A stretch of 64,000 bases of DNA from Dipteronia dyeriana (Eukaryota > Streptophyta > Magnoliopsida > Sapindales > Sapindaceae), in contig CM065302.1 in NCBI GenBank assembly GCA_032871835.1, forward strand, positions 5,517,094-5,581,093. Reading direction: 5' to 3'. Each line of letters opens with the position of its first letter. The first letter of the stretch is position 1. Below, in pieces: positions 20,934 through 32,410 of the stretch. The position numbers and the translations under genes are program-made. The notes under the pieces were generated by a model that made no database searches, was not told the origin of the DNA, and saw only the letters and a list, made by a program, of their open reading frames with translations.

Positions 20934-22998
20934 GGATGTCCAGCTGAGACAAGGCCTTACAAGCCACATGAAAGGAAATTGGACTCCAAAACTGTGAGCA
21001 GCTAATTCATTGGCTACTCTGAGCGATCTAAGGGCTATAAGTTTTATGATCCCACACTTCGATCAATTTTTGAAATGGGAACTGCAACATTTTTTAAGGA
21101 TGTTGAGTTTGGGGGAGAAATAAGGTTAGAGACATTGTCTTTGAGGAAGAATCGGTTTTGATTCCTACTATCGCTTTTGACAATGTGCAGGTTTCTATAC
21201 CTGTCATTGATCGAGAAGTGAATTTGGATCCTCAACCAGACAATGTTGAACAAAACCCCATTCAAGATGAGGTAATTGTTCCTGATGAACAAACTCAACA
21301 ACCTCAAGAACCAGTGCCATTAAGGCGATCCACTAGAGAAAGGAGAAATGCTATTCCAGACGATTTTACGTATTTCTCAAGGAACATGAGGAAAATATTA
21401 GAATGATGGAAAATGATCCAATCAATTTCCATCAAGCCATGCAGGGTTCCAACTCTCAAAAGTGGATTGATGCCATGAATGAGGAGTATAAGTCTATGCA
21501 AGACAATAAGGTTTGGGTACTTATCCCATTACCAAAAGGTGTGAAGCCTATTGGCTGTAAATGGATATTTAAAACCAAAGGGATTCGAAAGGTAATGTGG
21601 AGAGGTATAAAGTTCATCTTGTAACTCAAGGCTTTACCCAAAAGAAAGGGATTGACTATAAAGAGACTTTCTCTCCGGTTTTCAACGAAAGACTCTTTTA
21701 GGACAATCATGGCATTTGTTGCATATTTTGACCTTGAGCTTCATCAGATGGATGTCAAGACGGCGTTTCTCAATGGTAACATTGACGAAACAATTTATAT
21801 GGTGCAACCAGAAAACTTTGAGTCTGGAGACCCAAAGAATATGGTTTGCAAATTGACAAAATCCATTTATGGACTCAAGCAAGCTTCCCGTCAGTAGTAC
21901 CGTAAGTTTCATCAAGTGATTATCTCGTTTGGTTTTGAGATAAACATTGTTGATAATTATGTGTATCACAAATTCAGTGGGAGTAAGCACATATTCCTGA
22001 TTTCATATGTCGATGACATACTGCTTGCCACAAATGATATAGACATATTGCATGAAACAAAGAGATTTCTATCAAAGAATTTTGAGATGAAAGATCTTGG
22101 TGACGCCTCTTTTGTATTAGGGATTCAAATACAACGAGATCGTTCTCGGGGTATTCTTGGATTATCACAAAAGAGCTATATCGATACAGTGCTCAAAAGG
22201 TTTGGCATGCATAGCTGCAAACCAGGTGACACCCCCTTCGCTAAAGGAGACAAGTTCAGTCTCAACCAGTGCCCTAAAAGTAACCTTGAAGTTAAGGAAA
22301 TGCAGAAGATTCCCTATGCATCAACTGTAGGGAGTATAATGTATGCTCAGGTGTGTACGCGTTCGGATATTGCGTATATTGTTGGTATGTTAGGCAGATA
22401 TTTAAGTAACCCTGGAATGGATCATTGGATAGCAGCCAATCAGGTTATAAGGTATTTGAAGAGAACAAAATATTACATGCTCACATATAGGAGATCGGAT
22501 CAGTTTGAGATCATAAAGTATTCCGACTCTGATTATGCTGGATGCCAAGACAGTAGGAGATCCACATCAGGCTACAAATACTTATTGACTGGTGAAGCTA
22601 TATCTTGGAGAAGTGCCAAATAGACACTCATAGCTTCTTCCACCATGGCAACAGAGTTTGTATCAAGCTATGAGGCATCCAACCATGGAATATGGCTACG
22701 GAATTTTGTCACTGGGCTGTGCATTCTGGAGGGTGTTGAAAGACCACTCAAACTATTTTGTGACAATAAGTCAGCAGTGCTATATTCTAATAACAATAGG
22801 AGCTCATCTAAATTAAAGCATATTGACATTAAGTTCCTAGTTGTGAAGGAAAGAGTACAGAGTGGGCATAAATCCATAGAGCACATTGGGACAAACTCCA
22901 TGATAGCAGATTCGCTTACAAAAGGATTACCACCCAAGGTCTTTCATGAGCACACTGCTCATATGGGTGTTATTTTGTGTGAGGATATCACATTATAG
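20934..22998 (+). pseudogene. Copia pol: integrase C-terminus, RT, RNase H (core integrase deleted)
   Basis: The text opens at GCPAETRPYKPHERKLDSKTV and FIGYSERSKGYKFYDP, which is the C-terminal end of copia integrase. A Pro/Gln-rich linker follows (21158-21406). Reverse transcriptase runs from 21403: WIDAMNEEYKSMQDNKVW, a frameshift near 21590, MDVKTAFLNGNIDE, YGLKQASRQ then a stop (21896), and the catalytic SYVDDILLATND at about 22003-22040. RNase H runs to 22998: SDSDYAGCQDSRRSTSGY, a stop at 22621 within SWRSAK-QT, then FCDNKSAV and KHIDIKFLVVKERV. Protease and the integrase zinc finger and DDE core are missing. Confidence 0.9.
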
Positions 22999-23424
22999 TG
23001 GGAGTTTGTATAATTATGTATTGTATTGCTCTATATTTTTATTTTGGATATATTTGCATTTATGTATTTGCATATTTATCTGATTAGAAATAAAGTATTC
23101 AGTTAATTACACTCTATTACATTGTGCTAAGTTTTGATCTCACTATGGAATAAAGAAGGATCAGTTGGAAGACATGTATAGATCACATTGCATGTAATTT
23201 CATGCTACGCATCCATGATTGATCTATGTCATTTGGTTATGTTGGTATATGTGACCATTGATGGGTTTAGTCACGCTAAATGTGACGAAAGCCGCTTTGA
23301 TCCTATGTTGGCATAATCAATGGATGAGATTGTTCGGATATACCCTAAAATTGTGATAGTAAAATTTTGGAGCTCATAAAGTAATACACATTCGTAATGT
23401 TACATATGAGGCCCAGTGGGAGAT

Positions 23425-24155
23425 TGTTGGGAAATTCCATCATATGGGGCCACACATGTGAACATGAAATGTGTTGTGCTATCTTTTGGTTAAGCCTAAA
23501 TTAAAATGATTTAATTAATATTTAAAGTATTAAGGCTTAAGGGTATAATTGTTATGGAATTAATGTGTAGATACCAGAGTGCTGTTTCTAATTTGTTGAG
23601 GGGCCGAATTAGAAATAGCCAACATATAATAATTTGATTATTATATATATTTAGGGTTATAGTCCCCAAATTACACGATACCTTTTGTTTGTTTCTCTGC
23701 ATCCCATCAACAGAGCATCAAGAACACAGTAGGGTTCATAGAGGATCGTGATAATTTGGAAGATCACAACCCGTTCATAAATCTTCAGCAATGGATTCAG
23801 GTACGCTTCCGCTTTCTAGATTTAATGATTTTCTCTTGAATTGATATGGGTTATGTTATAATTATTTAGGGTTTGATTAAGTATGTATAGGAACATGTTT
23901 AGGTTAAACATCCAGATTAATTTTGTGCCTAAGCATGTTAATTGTGTTAATCGAAATCCAACCAGTTCACAAATCTCCAGCAATGGATTCAGGTACGCTT
24001 CCGCTTTCTAGATTTAATTATTTTTTCTTGAATTGATATGGGTTATGTTATAATTATTTAGGGTTTGATTAAGTATGTATAGGAACATGTTTAGGTTAAA
24101 CATCAGATTAATTTTATGCCTAAGCATGTTAATTGTGTTAATCGAAATCCTAACA
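23425..24155 (+). repeat. 3' LTR with internal ~190-bp tandem duplication
   Basis: A purine-rich CCCAGTGGGAGAT lies just upstream (about 23411-23424) as the polypurine tract. The LTR is 731 bp against 541 bp for its 5' partner. The extra length is a tandem copy of its last ~190 bases: GTTCATAAATCTTCAGC to CCAACCA (about 23773-23964), then GTTCACAAATCTCCAGC to CCTAACA (about 23965-24155). Both copies have TAAGCATGTTAATTGTG near their ends. Confidence 0.9.
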
Positions 24156-24160
24156 GGACC

Positions 24161-24995
24161 AACCTGCTATACTGATTTTTTTTTTTATTTTTTATTTTGG
24201 TATTGTTTACTTTTGCTTGTCGTCAATTGTCACTAGAACTAGAGCTTGCTATTTATAGCATTTGAAGCTCACACAATATGGCATCACTACAGAGGCCAAC
24301 CAATTCAATATATATGACTCATCACAAAGCGATAACACATGCATGTCAAGCATTCAAGATAGCAACAATGTGGCTCATACAATAAGATGAGTTCGGTCTG
24401 CCAACAACGTAACAATTCAAACTTCAAAGCACACCTTAACACTTTTCTCGTATAGCTTTGAAATGTTTGATGAAAGATCAAACAATTGAAGAAAAGCTTG
24501 AAATGATCTTCAAGCTTTGAGAGAATGCATGTCAATGAAAAATGATATATAACTGAAATTATGAGGAAATTGTTTCTCTTTTCATTGACTAAACAATCGG
24601 TACGATAAAATATTAAGTTATTGAAATTTCTTCCATAAAGCTGATAAAAAACTATTAAAATATTTACGGTCTAGATTGTTCATCAATAATAGTATTTCTG
24701 ATTGTATATGTAAACTCTGATTGATCGTCTCTAATTTGATGGATTTTATCATTATTATTAAATAAATATAATTATCATTATTGTTTATAAATTGTATGTA
24801 TATTGGAGGTTTCTATATGTACGTAAATGTGTGTCATTTTTAAACTCAACTAAACACCTCTCCCTTTCATTCTTTAGCATTATTCGGAACTATTAATTAT
24901 GTTAGGTGAATTGTCATTCTCTCTGTAATTTTTTTCCGCAGATTTTTTGTAGAGACTCCTAACTCCTAAGATTCTGTTTTTGTTTTTAGAAAAAG
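24161..24995. other. Spacer between the copia element and a DNA transposon
   Basis: No protein match or tandem structure. The 24305-24535 minus-strand frame (76 codons) has no family I know. Confidence 0.4.
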
Positions 24996-24998
24996 TAA

Positions 24999-25822
24999 GT
25001 GTTCGTCCTGTAAGCGTTTTCCGGTTACTGTTTTTCGAAAATAAAAATGAAATTGAAAATGAAAATGAAAATGAAAATGAAAATGAAAACAGTAATTTTG
25101 GTTTCATTTTCGATTTCTGAAAACGCGTCTGGTAGCAAATACTGAAAGCAGTATTTTGAAAATAAAAACGGAAAAAACGCGTCTGGTAGGTTAACCGAAA
25201 ACTATCAAAAATTGAAATATCAATTTTAGTATTTTGTTTAATATTATTACAACGATAAACAAATTGATTAAATAATTAACCAATATAATTTTTGTATTGT
25301 AATTTTTAAATTAAACAAAAGTAACACATCAAAAATTAATTCAAAAAAACATATCAAAAAATGAATTAATCAAAACTAAACTCCTAAATTATAAATAAAT
25401 AATTATATTATAATATATATATATATTTATAATATTATAATATTATAATATATATTATTATATAAAATATTATGTATATATAATAATAATTATTATAATA
25501 TATATATATAAGAGGGGCACTTTGGTAATTTAAAAATCTTGTTCCGTCTTGTCCTAGTTATAACAAACGCATAACGGTACAATTAATAGTTTAAGATTTT
25601 TTTTAATATAAAACAAAATGAAAAACAAAATGAAAAAAAAAACAAAAAAAAAAAACAAGTATTTTGTGTTTTTCAAATCTTTCATTTTTAACACTGGTTT
25701 TGTTTTTCGTTTTTTTTTGTTTTTCGAAAATAAAATGAAAAACGGTTAACGAACATGTTTTCGAAATCGTTTTTGAAAAATAAAAACGAAAACGGACTGA
25801 AAAATAGTTGCAGGACGGGACC
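24999..25822. mobile_element. Harbinger-like non-autonomous element
   Basis: The left end GTGTTCGTCCTG (24999-25010) and the right end CAGGACGGGACC (25811-25822) are imperfect inverted repeats (9 of 12). Both are flanked by TAA (24996-24998 and 25823-25825), the target favoured by PIF/Harbinger elements. Subterminal regions on both sides are rich in GAAAAACG/CGTTTTTC-like words, with AAAATGAAAATGAA runs on the left, and an AT-rich middle. ACGCGTCTGGTAG occurs twice (about 25126 and 25178). A second copy with the same left end starts at 63805. No transposase is present. Confidence 0.65.
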
Positions 25823-25825
25823 TAA

Positions 25826-26192
25826 CTTTTTTAGTTTTTGATTTTTTTTTTGTCTCCTTTTATCAAATCTTCTCTCTCTTTCTTTGCTTTTTTTTTTCTT
25901 TTTCTGAAATGGATATTCTTTTTCCTTAACAAACCTTACCATCGGTAATTTTTAGGCCTTTTTTACACACACTACTTGTCAATTTTCACCAATTAGGTTT
26001 TTTTTATTTTATTTTATGTTTTTTATAGTCAAAATGTTTATAAATCCTTAAATGCATTTTTTTAATAATACTTATTGAGTTATTGGAATAATGAATGATA
26101 AAATACTCTCAAATCAAGATTTCTTGGTGTGTTTAGTGGCGGATTCTGAGTCACTGAGTGTATGCATGTGGTGTTATGTGATGGGTGGACTT
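25826..26192. other. AT-rich spacer between two DNA transposons
   Basis: T-rich sequence with homopolymer runs; no gene recognised. Confidence 0.4.
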
Positions 26193-26831
26193 TAGAGATG
26201 CACGTTTAGGGAATGAAAATGGATATAGGTCTTCCCATCCCTATCCCCATCCCCATCCCCATCCCCACTTCCTAGACCCTTCTCCAATTCTTTCATTTTT
26301 TCATTTGGGGAAAATGGGGATGAAGATGTTTTGGGGAGAGGTCCCCCCATCCCCATCTCCATCCCCATCCCCAGTTTCCCATTTTTTTCGTTTTTCTCTG
26401 TTTTCCCGTATCCGTCAGTTTCCCATTTTCCTATTTAACTAAAAATTATAAATTAAATTATAAAAAAAACAAACCTTTCATTATAAATAAAAAATATCAG
26501 TGCATTACAAATTCAACATTAAATGTTTCAAATAATTCAAATATATATTATAATTATATTTATATACTTTTGGGGGAAATGAGAAAATGAGGATGGATCC
26601 CTATCCCCATTTCAATTTAATTGTGAGAGAAATGGGAAAATGGGAAAATGTGAATCCCCATCTCTATCCCCATCTCCATCCCCATCCCCATCCCCATCCC
26701 CATCCCAATCCCCATTTTAATTTCGGGATGAAAATCATCTTCCCTCACCCCCACCCCCACTTCCCTATTTTTTCCAAAAAAAAAAAAATCCCTAATTGGG
26801 ATGGGTATGTAGGCATAAATGTGCATCCGTA
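26193..26831. mobile_element. hAT-like non-autonomous element with (CCCCAT)n arms
   Basis: The ends are TAGAGATGCACGTTTA (left) and, in reverse complement, TACGGATGCACATTTA (right), a 16-base TIR with three mismatches; hAT ends commonly start TAG/CAG. The 8-bp flanks GTGGACTT and GTGGGTGT match only partly. Both arms carry runs of CCCCAT (26240-26265, 26340-26372, and 26655-26715), which on the minus strand are GGGGAT repeats. The open frames rich in Pro-His or Gly-Met here are produced by the repeats. No transposase is present. Confidence 0.6.
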
Positions 26832-28609
26832 GTGGGTGTGCATCTGCATGATAAAATCAACGGCTCATATCTATTTCCAAATTCCAACCACTCCGTAGTT
26901 TCCCATATGTCACCACCTCTCTCTCTCTCTCTCTCTCAATAGTCTATATATATAGTAGAGTACACCAGAAGAGTTCCATCTCAATTCTCAAATTCAAGGA
27001 GCTAGTTCATGAAGAGACCACCAGCAGGTCTGTATCTTCCTTCATTCTTTTTTTTTTTTAAGAAAAAAAAATTCCTACTTAATTTCTTAATTAATTTCAA
27101 GTGTCGAATTTATCTTTGATTGGGTGTGTTTTGGAGTACTTTATGTTAAACTTAATTTATTTCAATGGCACTTTATACCTCATTTTCTATGCATACCTCT
27201 ATCTCTTGTGTTGCTACTCTTACTCTTATTCTAACTTATCAAAATAGTGACTGAGATCTTGAAATAGAAATGGAAATTTGTTGTTACGGATTCCAACAAT
27301 TTCATTAGTGCAAAAAAAATTGTTAATGATAATTTGTTATATATTTTTATATTTTCTATGTTTTTCTCCTTTAGAGTGTCTCATGTCGCCTATTTTGGAT
27401 ACTAATTTGGTTTCTTTAATTGATTATATATTTGATGGGGGATGAGTTGAATCGGTATCCAAGGCTTGACTTAATTTTTTTGATCAGAATATAGAGTTGT
27501 TTATGATTTGTTCTGCTATTTCTGTGAAATGTGGATTTAGCAGCATATGCCCCTCAATCTAATTACATTAAGCTATTAATATGCTGATTGCTCGAATGAG
27601 TTAACAAACAACAACAGTAAATAATAAATCAACTAAGCAAAAGAATAGGGACATGCTCCACTCATGCTTTAGTGGATTGCACTACTCACACAAAATGTGG
27701 CCACGAAGTACTCATGAATGCCCCTTTTATTTGCAGCACTAACAACACCAACAAACTCTAGACCAAGTCACTCGTGATCTAGTCCTTCCTTCTGCATGGA
27801 CTAAAAGCACTAATTATCATCTATGCACACATCAGTGAACCACTTCCTGAAACCTTCTTGTAATTTTGTGTGTGTATGTGATGTGTTCATGTGTAGTTGT
27901 TTTTACCCCTTATCATCTCTGTCTATATTCTTAGCATTCTACCATCAGTTCTGAGATTGACATGGATGTGTATTTGAAATTATGTATAAAAAGAATCAAA
28001 AATGAAATTATAAATGAAAATTGCGCAGACAAAAAAAAAACAAAATTACTTTAATTAGTCAGAAAGGTATTTACCATTTAGTAACATCAAATGAAAAAAG
28101 TATAAGAAATTACTTGGTGATACATACATATATAATATTCAACAAGAACTACATCTATATATGATTACACCGGAAATGAATAATGATCAATGAGACGAAA
28201 TATCTTCCAATAGTGTACGTTTTGTTTCTAACATGTGAAGAAACCTTGAAATTTACAACCAACTTCTAAAATTCACCTTGTAATTGATTATATATATTCT
28301 GTTATTTGCTTTTCTAGTTGTACTTATTTTGCTATTACGATTATCATCGGCTTCTGTTCATTAATTTCTAATCAAAGATAAAATTTTGGGTGTGTAAATT
28401 ACTTGATCTATGTAGTGCTTTGTGTATGGTTCTGCTACTTAATCGATTTCAACCCAACCCAAAATCTTCTTTTTCTTCTTTTAATTTGTTTATTAACTGA
28501 TATTTTTGTAGTTTTGTCAAGATCATTTTGGCAATTAATGAAGGGAAAAACAATGACGTATAAACTGATGCCTCAATTTCTGTCTTTGATGTTAGTTCTT
28601 TGACATATA
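26832..28609. other. Spacer with promoter-like start, no coding gene recognised
   Basis: A CT microsatellite (about 26911-26936) is followed by a TATATATATAG box (26944-26954), a short leader and ATGAAGAGACCACCAGCAG ending in a GT (27009-27028). This could be the 5' exon of a lost gene, perhaps connected to the kinase fragment at 28.6 kb, but no signal peptide or extracellular domain was found between them. The rest is AT-rich without recognisable exons. Confidence 0.35.
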
Positions 28610-29043
28610 AATGAGGTTCTCTTAATGGCCCATCTTCAACATAGAAATTTAGTCAGGCTTCTTGGTTTCTGCTTGGAAGGAAGTGAAAGGCTTCTCATCT
28701 ATGAGTTTGTACTGAATTCAAGCCTTGAAAACTTCATATTCGGTATAACTGTAGTTTGATTTTTTTTTCCGAAGAAACACTTTATTTCTGGGATTTTACT
28801 CATTTCATAAACTCTATTGTTTTTGTGATCCGTAGATCCTGTCAAGAGTCTATTACTTGATTGGGAAAAACGTTAGATAATCATAAAGGGTATAGCTTGA
28901 GGGATTTTGTACCTTCATGAAGATTCTAGAACATGGATCATCCATCCAGTAACATTCTTATAGACCAAGACATGAATGGAATGGTGAGGTTGTTCGAAAG
29001 GGACCAAACTCGTACTGAAATGGAGCGAGTTGTGGGGACTTAT
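28610..29043 (+). pseudogene. Cysteine-rich receptor-like kinase (CRK) kinase-domain fragment
   Basis: Receptor-like kinase debris. The first exon piece (28610-28742) reads [20 protein letters not shown], then [20 protein letters not shown] and NFIF. It ends at a GT donor, and the next exon resumes after AG at 28835 with the phase giving FIFDPVKSLLLDWEKR, the intron position known in CRK genes. Then come a stop in place of a residue after EKR, GIA-stop-GILYLHEDSR, a deletion that removes the HRDLK catalytic loop (IIHPSNILIDQDMN), and RLFERDQTRTEMERVVGTY. The DFG motif is also lost. The text stops abruptly at VVGTY, where the NLR fragment begins. Catalytically dead. Confidence 0.85.
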
Positions 29044-29299
29044 GAAAGATGAACTGGGATGGATGCAGTGTTACATAGCAAGTGCAGAAGAAAAAGAAGA
29101 TGATAATGGGCAGTATATTGTAAGAAAGTGGCTCACTGGCATCACCAAAATTGCTTATGATGCTGAGGATGTCCTAGATTACCTCATTCTCCAAGTACAT
29201 CATAAAAGAATGTCAGCTGGATGCTTTCCTTCCATGTCTTGTTGTATAAAATGCAGGGAAAAGGTCAATCTACGAGACCTGGGGAAAGATAACTTCATT
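29039..29299 (+). pseudogene. NLR coiled-coil (Rx_N) domain fragment
   Basis: The frame changes exactly where the kinase text ends and reads MKDELGWMQCYIASAEEKE, then VRKWLTGITKIAYDAEDVLD and YLILQVHHKR. This is the Rx N-terminal coiled-coil of CNL immune receptors: the EL.WMQ start, the V..W...I..IAYDAEDV.D hallmark (normally containing the EDVID motif, here EDVLD) and the following helix. Upstream helices and the whole NB-ARC and LRR parts are missing, apart from a possible P-loop trace near 29352. It has no start codon or promoter of its own. Confidence 0.85.
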
Positions 29300-29830
29300 T
29301 AGACGAGAGAACATATGTCCATCAAATTTTGGTGAATATTGTTACCTTCTGCAGGCCTGGGAAAACCATAGGACAGGGTCACCTTTAATTGTGAGGTGGT
29401 TCCACTGCGGATGAATGTGTGCAAGAAGCTGCAAATCGAGCATATTAGGTGGCTGGTAAACCTGCACGTTTCTAGGCTTCAAGCGAGATACTTCAAAAGT
29501 GGATAATCCAAAATCAATACTACTGGATAACCATCTTGTAGAACGTTCCGTGAATGAAATTTCAATCACTGAGTTAGTCCCTCGATGACCATTGGAGAAG
29601 TAGGTTTTCAATTTTTTGATTCTTTTCAATAATTTTATAACATGTTATTTGGATCATGTTAGGCCATTTGAATACATTTGCGTAACAATGTTATGATGTA
29701 AATCTTTTGTAAAGTCATGTGCAATTGTAAAACGAACAAGTATTTGATAAAATTAACCTGCTGTTTGTTAAAACGCCTAAGCTAAAACAGAGCAAACTTT
29801 ATTACTCTTCGATTTGTGTTTACTAGTTAA
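29300..29830. other. Transition from NLR debris to satellite array
   Basis: GCAGGCCTGGGAAAACC near 29352 would encode AGLGK, resembling an NLR P-loop (GLGKT), followed at once by a stop. The 95-codon minus-strand frame at 29342-29629 has no family match. From about 29640 the DNA is AT-rich and grades into the first recognisable satellite sequence near 29831. Confidence 0.35.
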
Positions 29831-32410
29831 GCTAATATTGTAGCAAAATCTCATAAGTTGGTTAACTTAATAGTTTGTAGAGTGAGCTAATGGTTGATCA
29901 CCTTATTAACCAACATGAAGTAATCATTATTTCTTTAAACTGTTTGTCGCTTCAATCACTTCTAACAATTTAGATAAGTTGAGACATGAGAATTGAGAAA
30001 GCCCGATAGTGCAATATGTTTTGAGAAATTTGTTTGTATATGTCCATAAGCATCAGTCTTGCCACCTGTTATCAAAACCGTGACATCACTAGGAGCTTCA
30101 AGTACAGCTAATAGTATGTACCTATAAATGCTAGAAATTACAATCACCTCGTCTCATCTCTAGCTTCAAATATAAGAATTACAAGCACACAAAATGTAAC
30201 CAAAACTCTTATAACACTAATTGTTAATAATGTGTGTGAACTTAAAAGTTAGAAACAAAAAAATAATTAACACTACAACCAAACAAGCATTTAACAACAT
30301 GGAATGCATGTTGTTAATATTGTAGTAAAAGACCCTAAGTTGGTTAACTTATTAGTTTGTGGGGTGAGCTGATGGTTGATCACCTTATTGACCAACAAGA
30401 AGTAATCAACAATTCTTTAAACTGAATGTCGCTTCATTCTCTTCAAATAATTTAGATAAGTTGAGACATAAGAATTGAGAATACATTATAGTGCAATATG
30501 TTTTGAGAATTTTGTTTGTATATGTCCATAAGCTTCAGTCTTACCACCTGTTATAAAAAATGTGACATCACTGAGAGTTTCAAGTACAGCTAATAGTATG
30601 TATCTATATATGCTAGAAATTACAATCAACTCGTCTCATCTCTAGCTTCGAATATAAGAATTACAAGCACACAAAATGTAACCAAAACTCTTATAACACT
30701 AATTGTTAATAATGTTTGTTTGAACTTAGAACTTAGAAACAAAAAATAATTAACGCTACAACCAAACAAGCATTTAACAACATGAAATGCATGTTGTTAA
30801 TATTGTAGTAAAAGCTCATAAGTTGGTTAACTTATTAGTTTGTGGAGTGAGCTGATGGTTGATGACCTTATTAACCAACATGAAGTAATCAACATTTCTT
30901 TAAACTGTATGTTGCTTCATTCTCTTGTAACAATTTAGATAAGTTGAGACATGAGAATTGAGAATGCATGATAGTACAATATGTTTTGAAAAATTAGCTT
31001 GTATATGCTCATAAGCAACAGTCTTGTCACCTGTTATCAAAACCGTGACATCACTGGGAGCTTCAAGTACAACTAATAGTATGTACCTATATATGCTAGA
31101 AATTACAATCACCTCGTCTTATCTCTTGATTCGAATATAAGAATTACAAGCACACAAAATGTAACCAAAACTCTTATTACACTAATTGTTAATAATGTTT
31201 GTGTGAACTTAGAAGTTAGAAACAAAAAAATAATTAACACTACAACTAAACAAGCATTTAACAACATGAAACGCATGTTGTTAATTTTGTAGCAAAAGCT
31301 CATAACTTGGTTAACTTATTAGTTTGTGGAGTGAGCTGATGGTTGATCACCTTACTGACCAACATGAAGTAATCAACATTTCTTTAAAGTGTATGTCGCT
31401 TCATTCTCTTCTAACAATTTAGATAAGTTGATACAGGAGAACTGAGAATGCATGATAGTGCAATATGTTTTGAGAAATCTGTTTGTATATGCTCATAAGC
31501 ATCAGTCATGCCACCTGTTATAAAAACTATGACATCACTAGGAGCTCAAGTACAACTAATAGTATGTACCTATATATGTTAGAAATTACAATCACCTCGT
31601 CTCGTCTCGCGCTTCGAATTTAATAATTACAAGCACACAAAATATAACCGAAACTCTTACAACACTAATTGTTAATAATGTTTGTGTGAACTTAGAAGTT
31701 AGAAACAAAAAAATAATTAACACTACAACTAAACAAGCATTTAAAAACATGAAATGCATGTTGTTAATATTGTAGCAAAACCTCCTAAGTTGGTTAACTT
31801 ATTACCTAGTGGAGTGAGTTGATGGTTGATCACCTTATTGACTAACATGAAGTAGTCCACATTTCTTTTAACTGTATGTCGCTTCATTCTCTTCTAACAA
31901 TTTAGATAAGTTGAGATATGAGAATTGAGAATGCATAATAATGCAATATGTTTTGAGAAATTTATTTGTATATGCTCATAATTATCAGTCTTGCCACCTG
32001 TTATCAAAACTGTGACATCACTGAGAGCTTCAAGTACTGCTAATAGTATGTACCTGTATATGCTAGAAATTACAATCACCTCGTCTCATCTCTTGCTTCG
32101 AATTTAAGAATTACAAGCACACAAAATGTAACCAAAACTCTTATAACCTTAATTGTTAATAATGTTTGTGTGAACTTAGAAGTTAGAAACAAAAAAAAAA
32201 TTAACACTACAACTAAACAAGCATTTATCAACATGAAATGCATGTTGTTAATATTGTAGCAAAAACTCTTAAGTTGGTTAACTTATTAGTTAGTGGAGTG
32301 AGCTGATGGTTGATCACCTTATTGATCAAAATGAAGTAATCAACATTTATTTAAACTATATGTCGCTTCATCTTTTCTAACTATTTAGATATGTTGAGAC
32401 ATGAGAATTG
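29831..32410. repeat. Satellite array, segment 1 (~484-bp monomers, about 5)
   Basis: Head-to-tail monomers of about 484-485 bp. Landmarks in order: AAGTTGGTTAACTTATTAG, GATGGTTGATCACCTTATTG, TGTATGTCGCTTCATTC, GCAATATGTTTTGAGAAATT, GCATCAGTCTTGCCACCTG, TAGTATGTACCTATATATGC, AATCACCTCGTCTCATCTC and CAAGCATTTAACAACATG. This is the left edge of the array. On the minus strand many monomers keep a 61-codon frame (for example 29962-30147, 30900-31112, 31894-32079) beginning MIVISSIYRYILL. It ends at the TSD of a copia insertion. Confidence 0.95.

Larger units (their letters stand above)
18399..24155 (+). mobile_element. Ty1/copia retrotransposon, integrase-deleted, with 5-bp TSD
   Basis: A complete-ended copia element. 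It is flanked by GGACC on both sides (18394-18398 and 24156-24160). The 5' LTR is 18399-18939, the PBS starts at 18942, gag is about 20218-20930, pol is about 20934-22998, the polypurine tract is near 23411-23424 and the 3' LTR is 23425-24155. Zinc knuckle, protease and the integrase catalytic core are absent: gag joins directly to the C-terminal integrase text. Stops and frameshifts break gag and RT. It could only have moved using proteins from a relative. Confidence 0.93.

Noticed and set aside
26185..26832. Pro-His and Gly-Met rich frames on both strands
   Set aside because: Direct products of the CCCCAT/GGGGAT microsatellite in a transposon; no domain.
29342..29629. 95-codon minus-strand frame
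   Set aside because: No recognisable domain and no conserved neighbours; noted only as part of the NLR-to-satellite transition.
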